Source of the DNA: Perilla frutescens
Taxonomy: Eukaryota > Streptophyta > Magnoliopsida > Lamiales > Lamiaceae
NCBI GenBank assembly: GCA_026008535.1
Contig: BRKX01000004.1
Location: 16,579,501 to 16,643,500, forward strand
Direction: 5' to 3'
Length of the DNA stretch: 64,000 bases
Shown: positions 10,100 to 21,640 of the stretch, one piece after another
Layout: each line of letters begins with the position of its first letter
Position numbering within the stretch: position 1 is the first letter of the stretch
Program-made: the position numbers and the translations under genes
Notes under the pieces: model-generated
The model's input: the letters and a program-made list of their open reading frames with translations, nothing else
Databases searched by the model: none
What the model was told of the DNA's origin: nothing

Positions 10100-11980
10100 T
10101 CACTCCTCATCTTCATCTCCTTCATCACTTGATCCGTGGCGACGGCTAGGGCCTTCTCCCCCTTTTTGGGAAGAAAGGATTCGTTGAAAAATCCTTCGTT
10201 GCCCTTCAAGGAGAGCAATCTGCGAGGAGAAGAAAGCTATTTGCTCCTGCAAAATAAAGACAGGTAAAGAACACATTAACTCGACCGAGGGATCCTCTTC
10301 AGTTGAGGCATCAATCCACGGGAGATCTCTGTGCCTCTTCTCACTCAAGAAGGCAGGTTGCACAGTTTGGAGAGGGAGCTTGGATGTGAGAACATCTTTC
10401 TTCTTCGGCTTCAACCCTTGCTCAACAAGCATACTATAGATGAGAGAAGGTACAATCAACTTTTTGGTGGACTTTGCCACAGCAACTTCAGCAACAACAT
10501 TAAAAATGTGAGTGCCCAAATTGAATTTCTCTTCCTTGAACACTTTGTAGAGTAGGCACACATGCTCAAACGGCACAACTGTGGTATTGGATGTAGGAAT
10601 CCAATTCGACACAGAAATCTTGTGCAAAGTTGCAAAAAGAGAAGTGAGGACCGAAGCAATGCGATTAGGCCTTTTGTTCACTGTCCACACATCTGTATGA
10701 CCACCCGTAAGCAAATTCTTCTCCATCTCAACCTCTAGCTCCTCATCAATCTCAACATCAGACTCAACAACATTTGGAGCGGCTAAAAATTTGTTAATGC
10801 GAGAGGGAGTGAAAGAGAAAATCTTCCCACGGACATAAACTTTACCAAACATCTTGGAGGAGGGGTTAGCAAAATCAACAGGTAGATTGGTATAAAACTG
10901 CTTCACAATCTCAGCAATATAGGGTTTCACATAGGTGACACTTCTAAAAACTTTCCTTTTATGCAGAAAATCAACCAAATTATATTGTGCAAAATCCTTC
11001 AAATCAACTGCCCTATCATTAATGAACTCCCTTTTTCTAAAACTATCCCAATTCTTCTTAGCAGCCTCATTGTAAAAGCATTCATTCAAAGCTTTATTTA
11101 CCTCAAGCTTAGAGTCGGAATCGGTGTCGGTCTCGGTCGGAGAAGCTTCCCTCTTGACTTTCTTGACTGATTTGCCTTTCGACTTCAACGGCGATGAGGA
11201 ATGCATTTTCCTTTTCCCTTTCCGAGAGGCAGCAACCTCCTCTTCAAGCTCTTCGTCCTCATCGGTTTCTGAGGGTTGGTGAGAGATCAATTTCTCAGCA
11301 GACTCATTAGAGGAAGTGCCCAATTGATCCTCACCCTCGACATCACTGTCGATGTGAATTGGTTACTCGGGAGCTTGAGAGGGACGGCCTGTCCGAGAGA
11401 TTCACTTGGAGCGACGAGCAGGAGGAACCCGAGGTGCTTTGGAGGGTTTTTTCGTCCGAGGTGAAGGGGTCGGAGAAGGAATGACCTCCGGCTGTGGTTC
11501 CGGCTCAGCAGAGGAGAACAGAACGGCAATAGGACTACCGCCTTGTTGAGCGGCTTCCTCAGATGGATGGTCTGGGTCCTCTTGGTCTTCGGCAAGGATT
11601 GGGGTGTCTAGCTCTGGAAAATCGAACGACGGCATCACTACACCACTTGGAGCAATGATAATCACTTGCTCGGCCGTCGGTGGCATGACAGTGGACGGCA
11701 TTGAAGGTGGTGCTGGAAGAGGGAGTGGCGGTTGAGACTGAATCTCCGAGCTACCCATCTCGGGAGAAATCTCCATCGGTGCATTCCTTCGAGAAGACGA
11801 GAGCAAAATGCTGAGTCGGAGAAGAGGGGTGGTGTTCGGTGACAGGAGGCGGAAAGGATTTGGTGCGAAGGAACGAGGAGTAGATGGTTGCGGCGGAAAC
11901 GTCAATAAATGGCGGAGATAAGCAGAAGCTTCAGGGTCCGTCATAAATTCCTGTAATTGCTTCATCTTTTCCGGCGTCAT
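10100..11980 (-). pseudogene. Extra Sirevirus gene (aORF), plant-transposon-protein-like domain
   Basis: One reading frame of about 627 codons runs from MTPEKMKQLQEFM (11980) to an acidic end GSSDEGDEDEE (10100). It is interrupted by stops near 11402 and 11364. The N-terminal 190 residues are Pro/Ser-rich. Residues after the stops are highly acidic, then basic with nuclear-signal-like clusters (RKGKRK, KGKSVKKVKR). The central part has AAKKNWDSFRKREFINDR, VKPYIAEIVKQFYTNL, KVYVRGKIFSFTPSRINKFL and VPSLIYSMLVEQGL. This resembles the 'putative plant transposon protein' family (Pfam PF20167 as I recall it). I see no signal peptide or convincing membrane segment, so the older 'envelope-like' label is not supported. 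The gene at 52552-54927 is a homologue. Function unknown. Confidence 0.7.
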
Positions 11981-12544
11981 ATTGGAGAAGGTTCGAGAGA
12001 GAGAGTGTGAGCTTTTGGAAGATGAACGGTTGAAAAGATGGAGAAATGAGAGTTTTGTTAATAGTGGAGCAAAGATTGATTTTATCAGACTTAGGAGAGA
12101 CGGGAATTTTAAATGAATATACTAACAAACAGATTCGTCCCGCCACAAAAATAGGGATCAATAAATTAAAGATATAGTCAAAGATGAAATTAAAGATAGA
12201 GTAGGATACATTTTCGGATTCACACAACTAACTTTCAATTTTTTTTATTTTTTTTTATTTTTTTTTTATTTTTGAACAACCGTTGTCATAGATGATGAAT
12301 TATTCAGAACACTTTTGACACATCATAGAAGACTCTTCAAGAAGAGAACAGATGGTGAATAGATGTATAACCAAGAGAATCTCATAAAAACCACTTATCT
12401 GAGGTCTTAGACCTAGTTATATGATTTTTTAAGAACAATCATGATTTCACCTTTTACAGGTTTTTACATCCTCGAATCTGATCAACTTCACAGTTAACTA
12501 TGATATATCAAAAGTTATGACAACAGTTGGTTTAACTTTTGAAC
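11981..12544 (-). other. Spacer between pol and the extra gene of element 1
   Basis: No supported coding region. A T-rich run (A-rich on the element's strand) lies at about 12238-12272. The upstream promoter or splice signals for the extra gene, if any, should lie here; I could not identify them with confidence. Confidence 0.4.
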
Positions 12545-15500
12545 TCATATAGAACATAAGCCAAGAGATTTTCTCAAAGATGAGAATCTCTCATAGCTAA
12601 GAGCTTTTGTGAAAATGTCAGCCAGTTGAGAATCTGTACTAATGTACTCTAACTTTAATAACTTCTTTTCGACTAAATCTCTAATAAAATGATACCTTAA
12701 ATGGATGTGTTTGGACTTTGAGTGATGGACGGGGTTCTTTGCAAGGTTGATTGCACTTGTATTGTCGCAAAACATCACTAGATAATTGCTCTCCAAACCA
12801 TAGTCATCTAACATTGACTTCAACCAAATCAGTTGTGTTGCACAACTTCCAGCTGCTACATACTCCGACTCAGCTGTGGACAAAGAAATGCAGTTTTGCT
12901 TTTTGCTGTGCCAGGAGATGAGATTGTTGCCTAGGTAATAGCATCCTCCACTTGTGCTTCTTCGATCATCAGTTTCTCCAGCCCTGTCAGCATCACTGTA
13001 TCCCACAAGATCTGAAGTTGTGTCCTTTGTGAACCAAAGTCCCAGTTCACAAGTGCCAGCAACATATCGAATGATCCTCTTGACAGCTTTCAGGTGCTCT
13101 TCCTTTGGACAGGATTGGAATCGAGCACATGCACAAACACTGTACATTATATCTGGCCTGCTTGCAGTCAAATACAGAAGACTTCCGATCATCGATCTGT
13201 ACAACATTGGGTCAACTTTAGGCCCAACTGCATCCTTCGACAGTTTCTCAGTTGTGCTCATGGGGGTTCTCATGTGTTTTGCACTTTCTAGACCAAACTT
13301 CTTCACAAGGTTCTTTGCATATTTTGTCTGTGAGACGAACACTCCATTTTCTTTTTGCTTGACTTGAAGGCCGAGGAAGTTGCTAAGTTCCCCAACCATG
13401 CTCATCTCGAAGGAGGTTGACATGGCTTCCACAAATTCCTTCAAGGCTTTCTCACTCGTTGGCCCAAACACTATGTCATCGACATAAATTTGAGCTATGG
13501 TTAGAAAGTTGTTTTCCTTTTTAAGAAAAAGTGTCCTATCCGCATGTCCCCTGTAAAAACCAAAATTAAGCAAAAATTCGGTCAAACGACTATACCAAGC
13601 TCTAGGAGCTTGCTTTAGTCCATATAAAGCCTTGTGTAGTTTGTACACATGATCGGGCTTTGAAGGATCTTCGAATCCTTTGGGTTGTTCCACATACGCC
13701 TCCTCTTCCAAGATTCCATTGAGAAAAGCTGCCTTAACATTCATCTGGTGAAGAGTGATGTTAAGATAACATGCAATGGCAAACAAAAGCCTAATTGACT
13801 CTATTCGTGCAACTGGAGCAAAAGTTTCATCATAGTCTATGCCTTCTACTTGAGTGTATCCTTGGGCAACTAAGCGAGCCTTATTTCTAATAATGTTTTC
13901 AAACTCATCAGTTTTATTTTTGAATATCCACTTAGTCCCGATAACATTAACTCCAGAGGGTCTGGGCACAAGCGTCCAAACTTTGTTCCTCACGAATTCA
14001 AGTAATTCGGCTTGCATTGCACTAATCCAAAATTCATCCTTCAAGGCTTCAGTAGCATTCTTAGGTTCAATCATGGACAGGAACACAATTGTCCCAACTT
14101 CATTTATGACACATGACAAACACACCATCCTTACCATTTCCTTGTAGTTAACAACAGTGTTGTTAGCAGCAGTGTTACCTCTAGTTCGGACCCCTTCGTG
14201 AACATTTCCAATGACTTGGTCGATTGGATGATCTTTGCGAATTCTCTTGGGAGGGTCTCGACGAACACTATTTTGTATAACTTCTGGGGTTGCTAAATCA
14301 TCAAGATCAGCATCCGAGTCAGGCTCATCGGAGGGTGTATCTTTGTTTGTTACTGAAGTTGTCTCCACTTCTGGGTCAACGTGTTCTGCATCAGCGGCAA
14401 CAGTACTTCCCTGTATCTCAATAACACTGTCAGTATCATCAGTAGGAGTATACAGACTAGCCAAATCATCAAACCTTACATTCACACTCTCCATTACAGT
14501 TTGGGTCCTGAGGTTATACACACGGTAAGCATGACTGTTGAGGGAGTAACCGATGAACACACCTTTGTCACTTTTAGGGTCAAATTTGTATAGATAATCC
14601 CTATCATTCAAAATATAACAAACACAACCAAAGACATGCAGATATTTAAGGTTGGGTTTTTTACCATTAAGAATCTCATATGACGTCATGGTGGTTCCGG
14701 TTCTTAAGTTCACTCGGTTGCTTACATGACATGCAGTGTTTAAGGCTTCAGCCCAAAACCGTTTAGCCAACTTCTTTGAATGCAGCATCACCGTGGCCAT
14801 CTCTTGTAGGGTTCTATTATTTCGCTCGGCCACACCATTTTGCTGGGGTGTCTTTGGAGATGAGTACTCGTGATGAATTCCTTCCTTCGTGCAAAAGTTA
14901 AGGAGTTGAATATCACAAACTCCCTCCCATGATCCGATCTTAGTCTCTTGACACAAGCATGGTAAAAAATTTTGATTGTGGCATATAACTCCAAGAAGGA
15001 ATTATATGTTTCACCCTTGTTTCTCAAAAATTTTACCCAAGTATACCTAGATAGATCATCTACAATTAGAAAGGAATACCATTTACGTCCAAGACTTTCA
15101 ACTTCAGCTGGTCCCATAAGATCCATATGAAGTAGTTCGAAGCAGCTTTGAGTTGTGAAAGGTCTCTTAGAAGTTGTCACAACTGGGTGCGACGCTTTGA
15201 CTTGTTTTCCTTTTTGACAATCTCCACAAAGGCTAGGACTTGAAATGTTCAACTTGGGAACTCCTAGAACATCATTTAGTCTTTGAAGATTCTTCATATT
15301 TCGGAAGTTGGTGTGTCCCAATTTTTGGTGCCAAAGCTGCACTTCATTTACCTGCGCACTTAGACAGCTATTTTTGCTAGTCTCATAAATATTATTGGAA
15401 GACCTTACCCCTGCGATCACATGATTTCCGTTGCTGTCCATCACAGTGCACCTTTTTTTATCAAAGATGACACTGAAGTTGTCATCACATAGTTGACTAA

Positions 15501-15609
15501 TGCTGATGAGATTTGCAGTCAGCCCTTCAACATGTGATACATTGACTAGCTTTGGAAGTCCAGGACTGTCCAAGGTTCCTCGTCCAATAATCTTGCCATT
15601 AGACCCTCC
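12545..15609 (-). pseudogene. pol of Sirevirus-like element 1: integrase, reverse transcriptase, RNase H
   Basis: Two frames in sequence. 15609 to about 14900 has the GAG-pre-integrase block (LWHQKLGHTNFRNMKNL, CGDCQKGK) and integrase with HMDLMGP and RSDHGREF. After a frameshift near 14900-14925 a long frame (to 12545) continues with SPKTPQQNGVAERNNRT (third integrase acidic residue), reverse transcriptase with YVDDIVFG (about 13463-13490), and RNase H with SDADRAGETDD, STAESEYVAAG and FCDNTSAINLAKNP. Copia pol copies the element RNA and inserts the DNA. Reverse transcriptase motif A reads QMNVKAAFLNG, with Asn (codon 13741-13739) where the family has its first catalytic Asp. With the upstream stop and the frameshift, this predicts loss of activity. 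Confidence 0.88.
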
Positions 15610-17628
15610 TCAAAAAGTTACTTCACTGTCATTGATTCTTTGATAGTTTGATAGATAACATCTGGAGCCTGTCAAGTGACGTGAGCATCCACTATCAAAG
15701 TACCACGTGGTCGAGTCATTATCTGTCGATGCAGTGAAGACCACTTGGCAGGTAACTGTTGGCGTAACTTTGGGTCTCCATACCAGTTTCTTGGACTTGT
15801 TATCTTTGTTTGAGAGGATAGGATTTGATGCTTGGTTCTTCAGATGCATCTCCTTATGGTGTTCCTGTAAAAACTTATGACAGAAAGGCTTAATGTGTCC
15901 AGGAAGAAAATAGAAGTGACAAATGTACCTTCTACGTTTTTTCTTTGCTGACGAAGTTGTGGGAACTTCCTTGGCTTTCACAAATGGTTTTCCATGAGTA
16001 GACAAAATCTGAGTGAAGGCTGGTCTTGCACTCGAATCATACCCAAGGCCATGTGAAGTTATCTGAGTTTGAGACAGAACTTCATCTAGTTTTGAGGTTC
16101 CCGTGTTGAGTCTTTTAAAAGTTTCATCAGCATGATTGAGTTTAATTCTCATGTTGTCCAACTCAGCATCCTTCTTTGTCAGCATGACTTCCAGTTTTTG
16201 TAGTGAGGCCTTTTGCACAGTAACTTCCTCAGTTAGGGAATCCACCACTTTGCACTGTTTGGACCATTTAACGTACAGTTCCTTGTAAAGTTCCTGCATC
16301 TTTATCAGTAACTCCAGAGTTTCCTCTTCCGTGACTTCTTCCTCATTTTCTGCAGTGGACACAACAGTGTTGAAATAGAAAAGAGTGTTATAGTAGGACT
16401 CATCATACCTATCTGAAGTTATCTCAACTTCGGTGTAGTTTGACTTGTCCTCTTCAACACATACTGCAGTTAAGGCTGCCTGCTCAGTTGGTGGATCATT
16501 AGGAATCTCTTCTACATAAATCCCTGAGGTGTCAAGCTCACTATCGCTAAGAGATAGAAAGTTGACATGCTTTCCCAGTTTGCGAAATGTGTTGGGGCAC
16601 TCGTTGGCAAAGTGTCCGAAGCCCTTGCATTCATAGCATTGAATTGTAGTGAAGTCCGTTACTTCATTAGGTCGGAAGTGATCAGATGCAGCTCGCCTAA
16701 TGATTTTTAGTTCCTTTCCTGGTGAGATAAGTCTGTCATAGAGAACCAAAGATCCAGAGGCATCATTTTGAGGCTTTCTTTGTTCTCTACCTCCCACTTG
16801 TTGTTTCCCTTTGTTGGCTCGAATGAGAGAATTAACTCTTCGGGTGAGAAGAGCATAATCTGGATCCTTCTTAGTGATTTCTTCAAGATCTTCATATTCT
16901 TCTTCAACGTAAGCCGAAGATGTCTTTGAAGTTGTCTTTGAAGTTGTCCCGACAGTCAAGGCGATTCCCTTCTTCTTCTGTCCACCCTTTTCATTTAGTT
17001 CCATCTCGAATGTCTTCAGATCATTCATCAGTTTGGTGAAATCCAGAGCTCCAGTAGTTGTAGAAGTATCAATTGCAACCACTTTCATGTCAAAATGAGA
17101 AGTTAGAGTCCTCAAAGTTTTTGAAACTAACCTCTTATTAGTAATTGGATCACCCAAATCATTGCACTCGTTGGCAATCTCCAGTAGTTTGTTGCAGTAG
17201 TCTCCTACGGACTCATCATCCTCCATCTTCATGTTTTCAAACTTTGTGGTGAGAATCTGATGCCTTGATTCTTTAATTCCAACATCACCTTCGCAATGCT
17301 GCTGGAGTATATCCCAAGCTTCCTTAGCCGTCTCACAATTCCTTATAAGTTTGAACATCTGAACGTCTAGGGAGGATTGAATCGCATTGAGCGCTTTGTC
17401 ATTAAAGGTGGCTTCTTCATTTTGCTCTCTGGTCCATTCTGACTGTGGTGTACGGCATGTATCTCCTTCAGCATCCACGGTCTTGGGGTGTGTCCATCCT
17501 TTTTGGACCGCATTCCATGCTCTTGCATCAATCGACTTGATGCATGATCTGATCCGAACTTTCCAAAAGGAATAGTTCATGCCATCTAGAACGGGAGGTT
17601 TGTTGAACAGCGGGTTCGTGCAATCCAT
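15610..17628 (-). pseudogene. gag-protease of Sirevirus-like element 1
   Basis: I start at the ATG at 17628 (MDCTNPLFNKPPVLDGMNYS); an in-frame upstream ATG at 17751 lies inside the LTR. About 670 codons follow. There is a copia-type gag core (about residues 1-260), a zinc knuckle CYECKGFGHFANECP (about residue 330), a coiled-coil-like Glu/Lys/Leu region (about 440-540), a second Cys/His segment CHFYFLPGHIKPFC, and protease WYFDSGCSRHLTG (about residue 640). In the second segment Tyr occupies the second Cys position. A TGA at 15610-15612 ends the frame just after the protease active site, while the same frame continues beyond it. Confidence 0.88.
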
Positions 17629-17670
17629 TGTGCTTAAGAAAATAGGATCACCACTTAGTGTATCAAGTGT

Positions 17671-17687
17671 CTGCTCTCGATGCCAAT
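17671..17687 (-). other. Candidate primer-binding site of element 1
   Basis: On the element's strand ATTGGCATCGAGAGCAG follows the 5' LTR directly. It resembles the initiator-tRNA-Met-complementary TGGTATCAGAGC used by most plant copia elements, with some mismatches. Confidence 0.5.
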
Positions 17688-18320
17688 TGAAGAAACCGAA
17701 CTCTCGGTTCTGAAAGAGTTGTGTACAAAGTTGTGTATAAAGTTGAGACAACTTTGCATACGCAGCGGAAATTTAAAACAGAAACAATGGATTGGAATTT
17801 TCACGAGATTATATTTCTATAATCTCGCGAAGTGCCTCAGGGCAAAATCTTCACTATATAAAATATGTGAATTACAAAAACACTACCAGATAAACTCTCA
17901 CTAAATATTAAGACACTTTATCTCTTCCTTCACAGAAGGTTGGGACTAAAGTTGTCTTAACTATATCTAGTAGAAACGGATAAATACGAGAACTCAAAAC
18001 TTTACAATATCTGAAAAGCTCTATTAAAAAACTCGTATCTAACACTAACTATCTGATCCCTATATATACACATCTCGTTGCTTGATCCCCACTCAAAGCA
18101 ACCGATCCACTAAGCCTTGATCTCCACGAACTGCACTCCTATATTTCCGGCGCAACTTCCGGAACAACCGTGGCTTCAGCAGATCGTTGGACTTGGTCAA
18201 ATCCCACATGCTCCTATTTCTTCTCAACAGATTTAATCCTGCAAGAAAGACAAAAACTCCAAATATACATTATAAACAAATATTTCTAAATCTATGATAC
18301 ACTTCAAAACGGTATCAACA
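17688..18320 (-). repeat. 5' LTR of Sirevirus-like element 1
   Basis: 633 bp, TGTTGATACC...GGTTTCTTCA on the element's strand, with the TSD ACTTC directly outside at 18321-18325. It should hold the element promoter. Confidence 0.93.
18059..18069 (-). promoter_or_regulatory. Candidate TATA box in the 5' LTR of element 1
   Basis: TATATATAGG on the element's strand, roughly 250 bp into the LTR and followed by an AT-poor stretch. It is the only good TATA match I see in this LTR. The 3' LTR has the same sequence at about 9442-9452. No start site can be proved from sequence. Confidence 0.45.
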
Positions 18321-19113
18321 ACTTCATTAAACTGCCCCCTGACAGAAATTTGGCCACCTACAACTACTTATTATCAATTAACTGAAAATGAAAATGCTCA
18401 ACATCATGTAAAACAATTCTGAGACACGATTCTCATAAAAACAATGCATTAAAACAAAATATGCACATACATGCACTCCAACAGATTTCTACAAAGATCA
18501 TAATTAACCTCATTAAATGAAGCTCAAGATTATACGTATCACAAAAACATATATTGAGCCATTAAATGAAACACGACAATGTATAGCTTCATTACCACAA
18601 CAAATCAACCACGACAAATGAATCGTCATTACCTCGCCATTAACCTGAAAATCAAAGGAATTATCACAATTTACACATTCTACAAGTTCCAAACATCTAA
18701 AAAATTTACATAAACAGAATACTCTTTATGGCCGAGTCTTTACAAAACTACCATGCTTCATGCCTTTAACACAAAATCAAATCGACGATCTTATGATGGA
18801 GAACAATGACTTCAGGCTCTACTACAACTTCACAAATAGTGCAAATTTAACCAAATTTCATGAAAATATTCATGTACATACAGGTTTCTGCATAAAACCT
18901 TTCCCCAACTTAAACATGTGAAAATCGTTAACCCGAACATAAATTAGTAAAAAAAATAGTCCAAACATCACAATTAACACGCAGTTCATAAATTAACTTA
19001 AAAAATGAAAAAAAAATAAACTAACCTCTGATACCGCTTCTTTGGTGTGCCCTTCTTCACAAGGCCGACGCCGCGTCAGGTTCCAGCGGCGCATTTTCAC
19101 GACGCCCCGACAT
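18321..19113 (-). pseudogene. 5' exons of the Ulp1/DUF1985-type pseudogene
   Basis: Exon 1 (19113 to about 19026) opens with ATG and reads MSGRRENAPLEPDAAS. It then needs one frame change to read KKGTPKKRYQ and ends at a GTTAG donor. Close to the copia border, about 18355-18321 reads VVGGQISVRGQFNEV in the frame that resumes at 9070 beyond the insertion. The sequence between them (about 18360-19020) is AT-rich and I take it as intron; a short exon near 18640 is possible but unproved. This anchors the gene's orientation and start. Confidence 0.4.
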
Positions 19114-20600
19114 ACTCAAACGCTACGAATTACAAATAATGAAGAATGATCAAATGAAAATCTTAGATAGTTTCTATAAAAAATAAAACGGTCGAATGTC
19201 ACGAAAAGGGATAAAATCCGTGTTATAAACATGCCTCTCGAAGTTGCAACCGACGCGATGGGTATTCACGAGCCATATTTTCGGACAGCGGTTGTAACCC
19301 CCTCCGGTGAAGAGTTTTCAAAAAATTTGGTGTTCGTTCGTTTCCCAAAATGTTTTCCTAAAATGAACTTTATTCGTGTGCGATTCTCAATGCAAAAGTG
19401 ACTCTGTTTTTTGAACAATATTTTAATTTTATTTTCCAATGGATTAATAGGAAATTGTGAGGAAATTAAATATCTCCAGCTTTTAAAACTAAACTACTCC
19501 ACCGATGTCAATTTTACACATCAAATTTATTTAAATCAATAATAAAAATTTTGCCGATAAACAATATTTCCTAAAATTACATAAATGAACATTGCCAATG
19601 TATGTAACGACATGTATAATTACTTATTTTTTAAAAGACTAATATTAACTGGGGTATTAGCAAATTTTAACTTTTTAAACAGTATTCAAACAAAATGACA
19701 TACAGAAAAATTATTTCATTTCATTAAGAATTAATTATTAAAAAATTGATTCAAATTACACAGCTAAACTTCTATTTTAAAATGCCGATCTCAGTTTCTA
19801 GTATAAAAAATATTGATCACAACAATAACATGTTTGCTGATAAAAAATATGTCTTAATGAAAACGTAAACTCAATTGTCGACATACTTGCCGATATGTAG
19901 AAATTATTTATTTCCCAAAATATTTATAACTTACAAGACACACAATTTTATTCACCATTTAATTTTCTTCCTGTAAAAATTAATTAATACAAACAATTCA
20001 ATTGTTTCTTATATACCATTCAGATTAACATATTTTTAAATAAAATTTGAATTTGAAAAAAAATTAGTAATAGAATTCAAAATGACAACAAATCAAATAA
20101 AATGTGCCATTACTAGAAAATAAACTGTTCATCAAAAAATTCTACCATCAAGTTGTACATTGGTAAGGTAAAAAGTGATACTCGAGAACTGTGCACCTAA
20201 TGATGAAGGAAAAGTGTCTCAATATCTAAAAGGGGCGTATTGCTGCAAAAAGAAGCCGTATTTCCATGGAATTTGCCGATTAATTTTAATTGGACGTATT
20301 TTTAGGCCGAGGGCCACGTGTCGGCATCGTTACGAGCTTGGGTAATGCCTGGGGGGGAGCATAGAATTTTCCGGGGCATAGTTGTCCAATCCTCATAAAA
20401 AAGCTGATATCATCACTTTTTAAAAAAAATCTTAAAAACTTTGAACGATTATGACTCACTCGTTTCAAATTGGATCAACGCAAATAGTATACCAAATTAA
20501 AGATCTTTTCATGTTCTTTAATTCAAGATCAGTCAAGGATATGTTTGTTCAAATAAATATAGATGAAAAATATAAAAGATACATTTTTACTTGTGTCCAG
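19114..20600. other. AT-rich flank upstream of the Ulp1-type gene
   Basis: No coding region supported. It would hold the promoter of the 19113 gene. A G-box core CACGTG occurs at 20315-20320 within an unusually GC-rich patch (about 20300-20390). That patch and the TTTTTAAAAA stretch after it resemble terminal regions of plant MULEs, which could mark the right end of an Ulp1-carrying MULE. That reading is inference. Confidence 0.35.
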
Positions 20601-21215
20601 CGCGAAAATATTTTCGTTAGCTTTTAAATAATGGTTTATCAGCATTACGATAAGTTGATAACGTATGCTAATGAAACATTTGTTATATGCTAACATATTG
20701 CATTCATTGTGCTAATGAATGATTATCATAATGTTAACATAGTACACATACTTATATTGTTATTATGATTTATTACATTTTAATTAGGACTTACAATTAT
20801 TTTTTATGACTTATTTTTTATGTTTTAGTTAGTAAATTGATTATTATATATATTATTTATTTCATCAAATTAGAATATATTAATTAGAGTTTTCTTCATC
20901 CATTTATGGTTTATACCTTATGCCAACGACGAATTGTCATATGCTAACATAGTTTATTCGCAGTGCTGATAAAACAATATCATTATGCTAATGTTGTATA
21001 TTTATATTGATATTATTAATTTTTAGAATTTAATTCTATTTTCTAGATCATTGGAGTTTATTATATCTTAATTATGGTTTATTTCATCGCATTAGAATTT
21101 ATAATTACTCTTTAGAATTTAATTTTTCATTAACAATATGAGAAAAAATTTCATTAGCATTACGATAATGCTTTGTTAGCATGACAGTAATGCTTCATTA
21201 GCATTACGATACTGT
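20600..21215. repeat. Imperfect tandem repeat with GCATTACGATAA / ATGCTAAC units
   Basis: Related units recur. AGCATTACGATAA is near 20640, 21160 and 21200; ATATGCTAACATA near 20690 and 20940; CATTATGCTAATGTT near 20985. The end at 21155-21215 has three closely spaced copies of TTAGCATKACRRTAATGCTT-like sequence. No reading frame is present. The units are diverged, so the array is old. Confidence 0.5.
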
Positions 21216-21640
21216 TATTAACTAGTCAACGCTTTTTTTATAAATATTACCGAATTACATTAATACTTCCGCTTAGAAGACTTATCAAATATTACAGAAT
21301 TGCAACCACCCCTTTTACCTACGTATGTGTATTAATTGCAAGACATTATAATGTTTTAAAAATAATTAATTAATTCGAAGACTAGCTAGTAAAACTATTG
21401 GTGAACTCAATTCCACAAGACATTGATCGCGCTGTGTTTGTATATGCGTATAATCCAAGGAATGAAATATCATGAAATATCACGCATATATTGTGGATAT
21501 ATCATGGATTTTGACATTGCGATATGGATATGGGGGAGAACATCTTTTTTCCCGCGTATCGGCGAAATATCGCAAGAAATCACATTTTTTTTATGTTTTA
21601 TAATATATTTTAATTTTTATTTAATGCTATATATTTTTGT
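21216..21640. other. AT-rich spacer with ATATCG/CGATAT-rich segment
   Basis: No supported gene. 21455-21590 is rich in AAATATCG-type words. A related, inverted segment occurs at about 29225-29312, beyond the copia insertion. The two may be ends of one element that encloses the split gene below. Confidence 0.25.

Larger units (their letters stand above)
9066..18325 (-). mobile_element. Full-length Sirevirus-like copia element 1 with TSD
   Basis: Two 633-bp LTRs (9071-9703 and 17688-18320) bound a 9250-bp element on the minus strand. ACTTC flanks it on both sides (9066-9070, 18321-18325). Domain order is gag with zinc knuckle, protease, integrase, reverse transcriptase and RNase H, then an extra gene before the 3' LTR. 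This order, the GGGGGAGAT|TGTTGATACC junction and the repeated purine tracts fit the Sirevirus (SIRE/Maximus) group of copia. The LTRs differ at only five positions by eye, so it is the youngest full element here. It is nevertheless broken: one stop and one frameshift in the polyprotein, two stops in the extra gene, and an altered reverse transcriptase residue. Confidence 0.93.

Noticed and set aside
10100..11980. Retroviral-type envelope gene
   Set aside because: No signal peptide, membrane span or glycoprotein-like cysteine pattern; basic clusters and an acidic tail point elsewhere.
12954..14593. Plus-strand frames inside element 1
   Set aside because: Antisense shadows of the pol gene on the minus strand.
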